Assembly: GCF_034190915.1 (NCBI RefSeq)
Contig: NW_026947485.1
Span: 51,133,019-51,197,018 of the forward strand
Length of the DNA: 64,000 bases
Reading direction: 5' to 3'
From: Cavia porcellus
Taxonomy: Eukaryota > Chordata > Mammalia > Rodentia > Caviidae
The notes below the pieces were generated by a model. The model saw only the letters and a list, made by a program, of their open reading frames with translations. It was not told the DNA's origin and did no database searches. Position 1 is the stretch's first letter; every line of letters begins with the position of its first letter. This document shows, in pieces, positions 23,401-34,470 of the stretch. The position numbers and the translations under genes were made by a program.

Positions 23401-24739
23401 GCCTGGCCAGAAAAGCAGAGATACCATGCTTGCAGGCTGAACTAGTGTTGGCAGAGTGGCAAGTACTTAAGTATGCCATTCCTTTGCAGCCAACCATGGT
23501 GACAGTTGAAGAGCTTAGCAGTTAAAAATGAACTCATGTCCTACACACTCATCACATTCAGCAAAGATGATCCTAGAACCTTTGCATATTTCAGATGGAA
23601 CCCAAATCATTGCCTCAAAAGGAAATGGTAACACCTATTATAATTCTACTCTGTTAAACATCACCGAAGTCCCTAAAGTTGCCAAGGTCACAGATAGCAA
23701 CAACTCAGCACGGTAGACATTTTGCTAGTTCTGCATTGAAAATCTAACTGTGAAAAATATGAACATTATTAATGAGTGCTTCTCTTCTCTTATCCCACAA
23801 GACTTTCAGATATGCTTATAAAGCAGGAATAAAGTAACTAAATGAAAGATCCATTGTGAGCTTCACAAACTTTCAAAAAGAATAACATACATTTTCTTTC
23901 AAAGACTTTTGATTTTGATGCCTTAAGGCATAAAATACTTTTTATCACATGAATCAGAGGGAGCCAATGTCTTGGCAAATTTTCATAATGCCCCCATAAT
24001 AACAGCAGCTATAAATATAAGGTCTACTTGGGAATTAAGATAGATAATGTTCTCAATTAGTTTCTAAAATGTTTCATTATTATCCAGTTTAACTTTGAAG
24101 AAACTCTGATTCAAAACTCACTTTTGAGTTTTGAGTTTAAAACCTCACTTTGAGCTATCTATTTATGATGGACTTCTGATAACGATGTAAGTATTAAGTA
24201 TGGTCTTGACTCTCAGAACACTTTCGTCTTGCAGAGAAAAAGTAGAAAAGTATACATATATAAATCATGCTAGCTGGTAAGAATTATCATCAGAATGTTG
24301 TGGGGAAAATATTGGATCCTCAGCCTATTCTGTACAGAGTGGATAGTCCAGGGTAGGGCAGTATAGTGTTGGGAAAAGTATCTGGAAGAGATGATGCTGT
24401 CTTCTGAGAGAGAGGAAAGAGCCTGCTTACAGCTGTGGGCTGAAGAACAAAGAAAGACAAGCCATGGACACACAGCCAAGAGTGTATGGGCCACAAGGAA
24501 GTGGCAAATATTTTTGTGTCCTGAAATATTCACGAAGTAGAGGGTTAAGGTAGGAAACAAGAAGTGATTAGAGGCCTAGGTCAAAAATTATGTTATAGTG
24601 CTATCAAGGATATTAGAGTTTTCCTTTGTAAATACGGAGATATTAAAGAATTTTAATGTTCCTATTTTCCTGTGACCCAGGTCACACTAGTGATGGGCGG
24701 AGTACACAGAGTGGAAAGTCTGGAGATAAGGAAATGTAT
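20451..24739. other. Largely unique non-coding sequence
   Basis: This region is poor in recognisable repeats, apart from a MER5-like fragment and short homopolymers. The minus-strand segment at 22,800-23,030 reads as a short lysine-rich open stretch in one frame and a 71-codon frame in another. I recognise neither. A 10-bp-arm hairpin lies at 24,111-24,134. I see no exon with splice sites that I would defend. Confidence 0.4.
22190..22310 (+). mobile_element. MER5-like hAT-Charlie fragment
   Basis: The order 'tggtgattctgaaccttgac', 'cacattagaaaaa', 'ctctgcctcaccaccac' and 'tgattctgaattt' resembles the MER5 family of non-autonomous hAT transposons. Divergence is high and the ends are not defined. 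Confidence 0.4.
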
Positions 24740-26335
24740 TAGAAAGCTGTTGACCAGTGGAACATAACAGAAGATACAGAAACAACTCTAGGAACATGTA
24801 GTTAGATGATGTTTTTACAAAGAGACCAAATCTATTTGCTGGAGAAAAGATAGCTTCTTTAACAAATAGTGCTGAGAACACTGACAATCTGCATGCCAAA
24901 CACTGAACTTAGACCCATGTCTCTCACTATGTACTAAACTAAAATCAAAATGAGCCAAGCAATCTGCTGGAAGACAAAATAAGCAAAACTCTCAGTGACA
25001 TAGATATAGGCAAAGAGTTTCTGAGCGAAACTCCATTTGCACAAAAAATAATACTAAAACTAAACAAATATGATATTGCTGAATTAAAAAGCCTTTACAC
25101 AGCCAAGTGAATCATCAACAAAGTGAAGAGACAACCTAGAAAATGAAAAAAAATTTTTTCTAGCTACTTCCCAGACAAAGGATTAATATCTAGAAGATAC
25201 AAAGAACTCAAAAAAGTAAACCACCTTTCTGGTGAATTAACTAATGAGCAACCTTGACATAACAGTTGAACTGAATCAGCATGATTCTGGGTATAGAAGG
25301 CCCACCTGAGCATTGTTGCCAACAGCATGAAAGGAGACCTGGACGGGAAGACGATGTGCTGTTGTTTCTCCTAGAGAAACTTACCATGCTAACTTTCCTG
25401 ATAAGAACGCAGCTGTTTTTATCGCAGAAGGAGTTCAGATCCTTGCTGTTGCTGAGGATGGCTGCGGTTCTTTAGGGGAGCTTTGGTCCTTATTTTGAGT
25501 GTCGCTTCTTGGATGCAGTGCAGATTCCTCAGCCTTCTGGCACAGATCCTTCATCCCATTGGCACAGACATTCTAGCTTCCACCACAGCTTTTGGGCCTT
25601 CCCAGTGCAGATTCTTGATACAGACTTGCATGAGACGTTATCGTGGAATTGATTTAGGCCTCCAGCTGGACTCATGCATTGCCACGGGACCCAGGCCCTC
25701 AGCTGGTTTCTTTGTGTCTCTAGTGTGTGGAAAGTTTGCTTGAACTCTTTTGCATTTGACTCTCAGGGTGAATATTATAAGATAGTTCCATAAATTATGT
25801 GTCCTATATTAAATCTATTTCTTATAAACCTTGACCATAACAAAATATTAAAAGACTCAGCATCTGAAATGAATAGACACTTCTCAGATGAAGACTACAA
25901 CTGGCAAATACAGGAAACCATGTCTGACATCACTGGCCATTTGAGAAGGACAAATTAGAACACATTAATTAGAGCAAATCTCACCTTAGAACAAATAGTT
26001 ACCATCAAGGGATAAACCAATTATAAATGCTGGCAAGGCTGTGAGGAGAGAGGAACCATTCATTGTTGGTGGGAAGGTAAACTGTTACAACCACTATAGA
26101 AATCAATATGGAGATACCTCAAAAACTTATAAACAAAAATCTATCTGACCCAGCTATTCCTCTTTTGGGAATTTTCCGCAGAGTTAAAAACATCATACTA
26201 AGGTGGTATTTGTGGACCTAGTTTATAACAGCATAGTTCAGAATTACTAAATATTGGAACCAGTCTGTATGCTCATCAATAATGAACAGTACAAGAAAAT
26301 GCTAAATACTATTTATAGCAGTATGCATCACTATA
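24740..26335 (+). mobile_element. L1 ORF2 C-terminal remnant, split by an LTR
   Basis: The sense strand follows the 3' third of L1 ORF2. 'gaattaaaaagcctttacac' and 'gacaaaggattaatatctag' lie before the break. After it come 'aatagacacttctcagatga', 'atgctggcaaggctgtgagg', 'cattgttggtgggaaggtaa' and 'gacccagctattcctctttt'. The L1 runs at 24,740-25,227 and resumes at about 25,840, split by an ERVL-type LTR. Stops and indels are frequent. The order of insertion is clear: L1 first, LTR later. Confidence 0.85.
25228..25838 (+). mobile_element. ERVL LTR (MLT2-like) inserted in the L1
   Basis: The non-L1 segment between the two L1 halves has reiterated short blocks of the type 'gcagattcctcagccttctg', 'ggcacagatccttcatccca' and 'cttcccagtgcagattcttg'. 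This pattern is also seen in the LTR-like element at 29,059-29,518. Its 3' part ends near 'aatctatttcttataaacc', like an LTR polyadenylation region. The 86-codon frame inside it is not a gene. Confidence 0.6.
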
Positions 26336-27082
26336 GTATTTCTGAATTTTTGATGTTATACATTAATCTTTCTTGCTCAAAATTTTGTTAAAGATGGTGT
26401 ATATTTATGGCTTGCAAAGTTCTGTATTTTAAAAATTACCTACAATATTTAATTTAATTTTAAAAAGAAAACTATTGATATTGTCTAATGGAGAATAATG
26501 ACCTAAGACAATGACAGCACAACAGTGAATAGTGGATGGAACGGAAAATTTGGAAAGGTTTGAATGACAAGACTCGTGCCAAAATGGATTTTGCCGTTGT
26601 CAGAGAGGTTTTCATTGCTGTGAAGACCACCTGTCCTGATCACGTTTAAACGCACTGGAGAGCCAAATGGAAGAAATCAAAGAACAGCTCTGACAGTGTG
26701 ACCACTGAACTTATAGCCCAATGGCACATGTGCCACACACCTCTGCTCTGTCCATACAGAGTACATGTTCAAAATTACTCCTAAGTTAACATTTAATTTA
26801 ACTTAACTTTAGAGAGGATTTTCATTAAACATCCTCTCTAAACAACTATTGCAGATAATACTACAATCTATTTTTCTAGCTTTAAGCTCCAGTATTGACC
26901 TATGTTTACTTTTCCCTCTAAATGTAATTTTTTCCAACCTCTCAACCATAATTTTTGCATGACCATCTCCATAGTAAAGACCCTTACTTAGTGCTTTCAC
27001 CCACTCACAAAAGTTTTCCTGTTTATGGTCCTTAAATCAATTTAAATTAATATTAAAATATTGTTTTCATTTCTATATTGCT
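26336..27082. other. Non-coding stretch, no feature recognised
   Basis: An AT-rich start, possibly the decayed L1 3' end, is followed by a mixed unique segment at 26,480-26,800. I recognise no gene or repeat there. Confidence 0.4.
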
Positions 27083-27447
27083 TTTGTGGCTTATATCTAA
27101 ATGTTCCCCCAAAGCCTCACACACTCATAGGTGGGGTTTTGGGGAGGGACTGGATCATACCTGTGTGACAGTGGACTAGTCCGTTAATGACTTCATCAGT
27201 GGGTATGATGTTTGGAGCTGAATCCTGGTGGGAAAGAAGTAGGTCACTGTGAATGAGACCTCGAAAGTATATATTTCTCCTCCCTTGATCTTGGTCTTGT
27301 TTCCTGCCTGCCCTGCCATGGCATGGTGCTTTAGAAGCAGTTGGCTGTGGACTGAAACCTCTACAAACTGTGACCCAAAATAAACCTTTTCTCTTTTAAA
27401 TTGTGGATTTCTGGTGTTGTGTCTTAATAATGAGAAGTAACTAAGAC
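27083..27447 (+). mobile_element. MaLR LTR (ORR1/MLT1-like)
   Basis: Typical MaLR LTR order: 'aatgttcccccaaagcctca', 'ggtggggttttggggaggga', a promoter-distal part with 'gactgaaacctctacaaact', an AATAAA-type signal in 'cccaaaataaacc', and an end at 'agtaactaagaca'. It is a solo LTR. A 178-codon minus-strand frame at 27,176-27,712 overlaps it and is an LTR artefact. Confidence 0.8.
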
Positions 27448-28547
27448 AGCTGCCATCTACATTTAATGATTTTCCTCTTATAATGCAAGAACAGACATCT
27501 ACATGTTGTAGAGAAGGCTGTCGTGAACTGTTGGCTATTTCTTCCTTTGAGCCTGGAAAATTTCTATGCTCAGGGTGAGCAGCTCTGGTGAGCAGGAGGT
27601 AAGACACAATGTGATTGGTTGAAAAGACACAAGGTAATTGGTTGAAAAGACTGCCTGTAGAGAAGCCAGTCAAAACCGCAAGTCTTGCCTTTTGTACACG
27701 GAATGGTAACAATGACTTTTTATCTTGATTCTAAAACTCAAGTTGTAGGTATCTAAAGGAAGAAACACATCAGCCTGAGAAGCACTATGACTTCCTGTAC
27801 ATTTATGGAAAAGACAGATTTTACACAAATTCGATGTAGCTTTCAATGTGGATGCACACCAGAATAACTGTAGGTAGCTCAAAGGCTAAGGCTACACCCT
27901 GTTCTAAATTTTGCTACCTCATATTTACCATTTCTCACATGTAACTGTCACCCAGCTTAGCTATCTGCTTTCTAAGCCTAGGAAAGATTAGAAGCAAGCA
28001 TTCTGGCAATAGCAGACAAATTTGAGAACTGACAACTTGATGGCAAAGGGAAAAGCATAAAAATAGTATTAGATGCAAAATTATGTAGTTTTATCACATC
28101 ATGCAAGAAAAAATAGATAAAGTTGTTGGTCAGGGTTATCTAAAAAGATTAAATTATGATTCATTTTTCAAAAAAATTTAAATCACAGCCCAGAACATTG
28201 CCATCAAAATTGTTAAAATAAATAGAGCTTAAGAATTCAAAGATTTTCATTGTTTGGAAAATATAGAACATAAAGATATGTTTCATTCTCCTATAGTTTT
28301 GACACTAAGCCTCTCAGAGAAGTCATAATCTTTGCTTTTCCTTTTGTAGAGATGGATGAGGGATGGTGAAAAATAGTAAAGGAAATCATTACTGTCCTTT
28401 ATAACTACTTTTAAACTCTGCAGTATTAAATGAGACAGGATGATCTTTACAAGAAAGCAAAACAATGAAAAACAGAGCAAAAAAATCTTAAACATTTACA
28501 GTCTTTGTATAGAAGATTAAGATACATAAATTTAAAATGCTACAGTA

Positions 28548-28628
28548 GGGCTGGGGATACAGCTCAGTGACAGAGTGCAAGTCTAGAAAATGTGAGGTCT
28601 TGAGTTCAATTCTTAGTACCAAAAAAAA
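28548..28628 (+). mobile_element. ID-type SINE
   Basis: It starts 'ggctggggatacagctcagt', has 'gagttcaattcttagtacc' at its 3' side and an A-run at 28,621-28,628. This is the tRNA-related ID layout with box A- and box B-like motifs. Confidence 0.85.
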
Positions 28629-28910
28629 GCTACAATAATTAATAATAAGTTGGCAAACTACTCTGTTGGGATGTATCTATTCTCATTATTATGTCTTATT
28701 TATTAGTGCATATTGATTATAAATATTAATGGGTTTCATTCATACAAGCACATACCATAGAGGACTTGGATCATTTTCACCTCAAAACCTCCCTTGCTTC
28801 CTATAAAACTTCATTATAATGGATGCTTTAAGGTGCAGTTCCCCCTTTCAAGTTATTATAAGTTGTATCTCCCCATTTTTGTAGGAGACATTTCCACTAT
28901 AAAAATGTGT

Positions 28911-28955
28911 TGCCTGGGGATTTAGCTCAGCAATGTAAAAAGTGTGGCTGAATTT
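28911..28955 (+). mobile_element. ID-like SINE 5' fragment
   Basis: The motif 'cctggggatttagctcagca' matches the first 20 bases of the ID body. The remainder is lost or too diverged. It is a partial element only. Confidence 0.45.
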
Positions 28956-29058
28956 TAAGTTAAATATATTATACCAATTTACTCAGAAGTCATAACAAAG
29001 GGCTTTTTAATATACTTTTGGAAATGGGTTCTTTGTCATGCAAGAAGTGTTTCCATGC

Positions 29059-29518
29059 TGTGATGGTTGATTGATTGTGTCCGTTTGAGAAGTATATTTA
29101 AGAGAAGCTTAACTAAGTCAGCTCAGCAATTCCACACCTTAAGGCTGTTATCAGCTTTGAACGATTTAAAGGGGGGGCATGAAGAAGAATGGAGCTGCTT
29201 CTGCTTCTTTGGAAGGGCTCTAGTCTTCACCTTCACCTTAGATGTCACTTCCTGGCTTCCAACACAGACTACGGCTTCCAGTGCAGATCCTTTGGCAATC
29301 TGGCATAGACTCTTCAGTCTTCCACTGCAGACCCATTAGCATTCTTATATGGAGTTGCATGGGACACTGCAGTGAGCTCCAGAGCTTGGACTGAATCTTG
29401 TGGTCTCCACTGTGCAGACACCCACTGCACACTTCCTCCTCTGACTCTGTGAGTGGCCATTGTAAGGCCAGTCCTGTAAGTTCTTATAACATTTGTTTAT
29501 CTAATTTCTCTAAAAAGA
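29059..29518 (+). mobile_element. ERVL LTR (MLT2-like)
   Basis: The start 'tgtgatggttgattgattgt' resembles the MLT2-type 5' end ('tgatggttgatttt..gtgtc'). Inside are repeated blocks 'cttccagtgcagatcctttg' and 'cttcagtcttccactgcaga', shared in style with the LTR at 25,228-25,838. No internal region is attached. Confidence 0.65.
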
Positions 29519-29651
29519 TGACTGATGCATAACTATTTTGTTGGTGATTTCTGAAGTAGACATTGTGATCAATTTATATGGGCATCACATTTTTATTGGG
29601 TTGTGTTTCTACTTAATCATTGATTATTCCCTAGTGACATGTTCAATACCC

Positions 29652-30100
29652 CTGTCTTAGTTACTTTTCTTGTTACTGAGATGAAATATCTGACACCTAA
29701 ATTTAAGGGAAGAAAGCTTTATTTCAGTTCACAGTTTGTAGAAGTTTCTTTCCATAGTCAGCTGGCTTCGGCGCAGAATGACATGGCAGGGGAGAATCAC
29801 AGAGGAGAAAAAACATTCATGGCACGGAAAGAGCAAGGCAGAAGGCAGCAAAGGCATCAAATGATGACAGCAGTCCTCTTTCTGTCCCTATATTCTGTAC
29901 AGGCTAAGCACCCTTAAGACAAGTAGCATCACAGTCAGAGTGGACCTTCCCATTATCCACACCCAGAACTATGCCAGCCCAATCAGTGAACTAATTTAGT
30001 AATCACATACCCTCAATCCCAGCATCACACCCTTAACACCCTAGAGTTCCACACTATAGATTCGGCCACCTCTGAAAAGTTACACCTACACTATGTGAGG
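29652..30100 (-). mobile_element. MaLR LTR (MT/ORR1-like)
   Basis: The antisense of a MaLR LTR: 'cttagttacttttcttgtta', 'aagctttatttcagttcaca', 'gacatggcagggga' and 'aatcacataccctcaatccc'. The plus-strand frame at 29,639-29,917 crosses it. Its peptide resembles frames over the LTRs at 27 kb and 38 kb only because all three are antisense reads of the same LTR family. Confidence 0.7.
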
Positions 30101-31879
30101 CTTTGAGGGAATAGGGAGTCATAAGCCATGGCAGGCTTTGAAAGGTTTATCCAAATGATTTTCTCAAATTTTCTTGATTTGGATAGTAAATCACTGTGCC
30201 ACTCTGAAATAAAAGGTAAATTCTTTAAATTGTGGTGAGAAAAAGCATAAAATAAGACTCAGTTGAAAGCATTTATCTCTCTCCTTTCGCAAGTCTCCAT
30301 TAAGCTGAAGAGAAAAATCAGAATGCAAGACTACTCAAGAAGAGACTGGAGGTTTGAACGTGTTCCTGGAAGGCAGAAGCGGTTGAACAGTCCTTAACAG
30401 ATGGACCAGAACTGAGTGGGGAGAAAATTCAAACTGGGGATAGAGAACATTGCCTCAGGACTGCCCTTCTTTCTGGTTTTTCTCTGTAGAGTTTCCATGC
30501 TGTTTTAGCATGTCTATCAAATAGAACTTTGAATAGGTTTAAAAATTGAAAGACTACGTATAATTCAATTGAAATCTTGCTAAGTGAAGAGTTACTTGTG
30601 GCTTTTGATTCACCTTTACTAATCCCTATCAAAACCAGAGGACTGATCCTTAAAGGAACTAAGAAATCTTTCCAGAGTGCTACAACTTCTTGTAAGGTGC
30701 CAGTATGAGAAAAACAGGCTGAAAGGGTACCAATTTCTATCACTTTCTCCTCCACTTCTTCCTAAAGTGAAGCCCACTCTGCATAATGACAAAACAATTT
30801 TAGAATAAACTCACACTACCTACAAATACTAATGAAGGACATCCTTTATTGACCATTATGAATGCCCACACAAGAACCATCACTTATTGAAGATAATTGA
30901 TAATGCAACAACATAATCAAAATAAAGAGAACAAATAACTTCAAAGAAAACAGGAAACAAAGGAAAAACATTTGAAATATTATTAGTGTCTTCAGAAAGA
31001 TAGTACTAGATGTTGCATCCTAAAGTAAGCATGGTCAGATAGACCATGAACATTAAGAAAAAAGAATTTATAGTTGCCTAAAATAAATAATAGCAAACAA
31101 AAATAATAAGTTAAATATTTCAGAATACAGAGAAAAATGTATAAATGTTAACTATGGAGAATTAATTCAAGATAGTGAACATCTTGCCATGAAAAGGTTT
31201 CAGAAAAGAAGATTCTGGGAAAATAAGAGTTGGAGACACAGGAACATCTCTGCACCTAAGCAAGAATTGCACTGATAGATTGTAGCTAGGATTGCTGTTT
31301 TGGAACTTTGGAAACTATTGAGGAGTTGCAACTTTCAGTAAATTGCAGAAATTCCAGTGATTTTAGGTCCTAGCACAGTATCACTTGCTCCCTCCTCACA
31401 TCCCCAACTCTTGACAGGCAGCTGTGCTTGTGTTCCTGGAACAGCCTACACACAGCTGGCAGAATCCAGCTGGTAGAAACAAACCTAGACTTCAAATCCT
31501 GGAGGTGTGTGCTTTCATTATTGCTTCTGATCACACAGACAGAAAGCCACCAGCCATTCTTATTGTCTCTCCATATTATTGTAAGACTTCACCCTTTACC
31601 ATTTGCCCTTTACTTTGACTTTATGTCAAAGTAACCTCAAAGAGATTTAAGGGCATAAAGTTCTTATTTCTCCCTCCTTCATTTTTCTCTCTTTCCTTTG
31701 AAATCCAGGCATTAAAGACTAAGAAATTCAAAAGCATTTACATATACATCAGATACATATACATATACATGTACGTATACTCCTGGTATATACATATACA
31801 GGGAAAAATCACAAAATGATTACATACTCAGGCAAAGGAATTGGCTCAGAAAAAAACCTGAAAAAACCTTAAGTTTACA
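30101..31879. other. Non-coding stretch with an ACATAT-type repeat
   Basis: A-rich plus-strand sequence at 30,830-31,330 may be very old L1. A CATATA-type simple repeat lies at 31,738-31,803. Frames at 30,429-30,755 (108 codons) and 31,424-31,634 (64 and 68 codons) have no recognisable domain. Confidence 0.4.
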
Positions 31880-32900
31880 TCTCAAGATCGACTGGACACA
31901 GAGGATGTATATATCGAAACCCAACAAATCCTGTAGAAAGAGGAGAAACTGATTTGCAACAACCCAGTACAGACTGCCAAAATATATGAAGCAAAAAATA
32001 ATAAAATGAAAGGAAGAAATTCAGTGATACAAAATAGCTGCAGACGAATATTGTCATCTCACAAATGGATAAAACAATGAAGTAGAAGGTAAGTAAAGAA
32101 ATAGGTGACAGCATAATAAAGCAACTTGGTTTAACAGATATATACAGAACATTTACTTAGCAACAGCATACATTCTTCTCAGTGGCACCTGGGACATTTT
32201 TCAGGTTGAATAATATATTAGGCTACAAATTAAGTCTCAATAGAGACTTAATGTGGAGTTAAATATCATGCTAAGTTCTCTAATTGCTACAGATGAAGTT
32301 AAAAATCAACAACAGCATTAAAATTGAAGAATATACAACATTGTGGAAATTAAGCAACAAATACTTATAAAGGCCAATGGATCAAAAATTAAACTACAAA
32401 GATTTTAAAACACACTTAGAAATGATTGTAACTAAAAATATAGCACACCAAAATTTATGGGATTTCATATCATAAGTGAAATAAATCAGACTCCCCTGTG
32501 TAAACACTGTATGGTCTCTTTAGTGTAAGAAACTGCAAGAGTAAATAATATCCAAAATATATAAAAAATATTGTGAAAAGAGAAGAAACTGCTCAAAAGG
32601 AAAGAACAACTGGGATGGGTGAAAGCAGAAAAGAAGAAAGGAAAAAAAGTATATACATATATATATAATATATATATAGTATATATATATATTGTATATA
32701 TGGTAGCTAAGATAATTATACTACTAATTTCTATTAGTTCATTGAAAAGAAAGGTTTGTGCTTATATTATTTGATCAATTTTTCATGTCTATAAAATAAT
32801 CTGAGCAACTGCTCTGAAGATAACAATTTGCAATATATTAACCATTGTTAATCTCTTAAGAAAAGAATTTTTGGAATTAAAATATTTTTAATAAAAAAAT
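31880..32900 (+). mobile_element. L1 with interior deletion: endonuclease region joined to 3' end (family member F)
   Basis: 32,100-32,460 follows the end of the L1 ORF2 endonuclease region: 'aacagatatatacagaacat', 'catacattcttctcagtggc', 'aagtctcaatag', and 'accaaaatttatgggat' at about 32,449. The next bases belong to the extreme 3' end of ORF2 ('gtgaaataaatcagactccc', 'actgtatggtctc'), so the reverse transcriptase region is absent. An A/G-rich segment, an AT-dinucleotide patch (32,649-32,701) and a segment to 32,900 follow. That last segment resembles G at 58,785-59,030 and, in 'accattgttaatctc', the 3' module of the composite family. This suggests the module derives from this L1 3' UTR. 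Confidence 0.65.
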
Positions 32901-33015
32901 TATGGGATACAGAAAAAGGTAATGCTGGAAAAATTATAATTCTATATAGTTACACTTAAACAAACAAAGATTTCAAATTGACAACCTAAATTTCTATCTT
33001 AAGAAATTAGAAAAA

Positions 33016-33120
33016 GTCAAGCATCTTTGCACATGCCAGTAATCACAGCATGCTAAAAGGCTGAGGCAGAAGAATCACCATTTCAAGTCTGGCTCACATA
33101 ACTTAGTGAGATTCTGTCCA
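33016..33120 (+). mobile_element. B1 SINE, diverged
   Basis: 'catgccagtaatcacagcat', 'aggctgaggcagaagaatca' and 'agtgagattctgtcc' keep the B1 order. It is older than the other B1 copies here and has no clean tail. Confidence 0.7.
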
Positions 33121-33219
33121 GTAGGAACATCTTTTTCAAATGGGAAGGGGACAAACATGCAATGAGTCAGTCTTTTCATCAAATATTGGCTATCCATGAG
33201 CAAAAAAACGGAGTCAGAC

Positions 33220-34470
33220 CTTATCTAAGACCTTATACTAAAACTGACTTAGAGTAGTTCAACAAACTAAAAATAAAACCTAAATCTGTAAAACACCTAG
33301 AAGAAAACAGAGCAAAAGCTTTTGACACTGGATTTGACAATGATTTCTTGCATATAACACAAAAGGCACAGGCAACAAAACTAAGAAGATAATTGACTTC
33401 ATAATTTTTTTTAAAAATCTGTGCATGAAAAAAGCTAACTACAACAGAATAAAAAGACAACTTAAAGAATTGGAAGAAATATGTGTCTGCTAAGAGACTA
33501 TCACCCAGAATGTATGGAGAACTTGTAAAACTCAGCAACAAAACTTGATTCAAAAATTGGCAAAATACTTAATCATTTATCCAAGAAAGATACAAAAATT
33601 TCCAGTAAGCACATGAACAGATGCTCAGTATTTCTAATCATTAGGGAAATGAAAATCAAAGCTACAATGAAATATTCATTAGAGTGATGATCATTAAATA
33701 AAAATCAAAAGCTAACAAAGGGTGAGAAAGAAGCAGAGAGACTGGAACCCCTGGGTACTACTTGTGGGACTGTTAAATGGTGTAGCTACTGCCGAAAGTG
33801 TGCTTCAAAAATTAAAAATTGAATTGTCATATGATCAACAGGTTCATGTGATCCCTGAATGTAGCCAAAAATATTGAAAGCAGAACCTCAAAGACATATT
33901 TGTACCCAATGTTCATAATACATGGAAATAACTTTTTATCAGTTCACGTGCCCATCAACAGATAAGTGGGTAAGAAATGTGTTATGTTCATAAAACTGAA
34001 TATTTGGCCTTAAAAAGGAAAAAATATTTTGATAAATGCTAAAATAACCATAAACCTCAGATCACTGTGCTAACTAAAATAATCCAATCACAAAAGGACA
34101 ATTACTATATGATTCCATTGTATGAGGTATTAGAGCACTCAGAATCATACAATCTGGGTATAGTGGTACAAACCTGTAATCTGAGGATTTAAGAGGCTGA
34201 GGTAGGAGTATCGAGTCCTAGGCCAGCCTGGGCTACATAGTAGTTCAAGACTAGCCTGACTTACATAGTGAGACCCTATCTCAAAAAAAAAGAAAAAGTC
34301 ATAAATACAAAAAGTAGAGTGGTGATTGCCAGGGATTTGGGGAAGGGAGAAACAAAATACAAAATACTGGCTGAGATGAATGAGAAAAGGCTTTGCCTGT
34401 CATGGCCTCATCCTAGTTTATTTCAGAACTTTAAAGACTTAAAAATGGTATGAAAATGTACATGTTTCTA
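33220..34470 (+). mobile_element. Old L1 ORF2 3' part and 3' UTR, split by a B1
   Basis: L1 ORF2 landmarks in order: 'taaaacacctagaagaaaac', 'catgaacagatgctcagtat', 'aatcattagggaaatgaaaa', 'tgcccatcaacagataagtg' and 'tgaatatttggcctt'. After a B1 at 34,152-34,291 the element continues with the 3'-UTR hallmark 'gtggtgattgccagggattt' and 'cttaaaaatggtatg'. It carries numerous stops and frameshifts. It belongs to an older L1M-type lineage than the endonuclease-containing copy just upstream. Confidence 0.8.
34152..34291 (+). mobile_element. B1 SINE with internal duplication
   Basis: The body is nearly complete: 'ctgggtatagtggtacaaac', 'aggctgaggtaggag', 'ggccagcctgggctacatag' and then a second copy 'agactagcctgacttacata'. 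This is the internal duplication of rodent B1. It ends in 'ctatctcaaaaaaaaa'. Confidence 0.92.

Larger units (their letters stand above)
27448..29058. other. Non-coding stretch with ID elements
   Basis: A short direct repeat of 'attggttgaaaagac' lies at about 27,612-27,651 (two copies about 24 bp apart, each with an inverted CCAAT). It could be part of an unrecognised LTR. The rest is AT-rich, with an ID element and an ID-like fragment listed separately. Confidence 0.4.

Noticed and set aside
27176..27712. 178-codon minus-strand frame, with peptide similarity to frames at 29,639-29,917 and 37,918-38,124
   Set aside because: The shared 'QFVEVS'-like peptide looks like a gene family, but all three frames are antisense reads of related MaLR LTRs.
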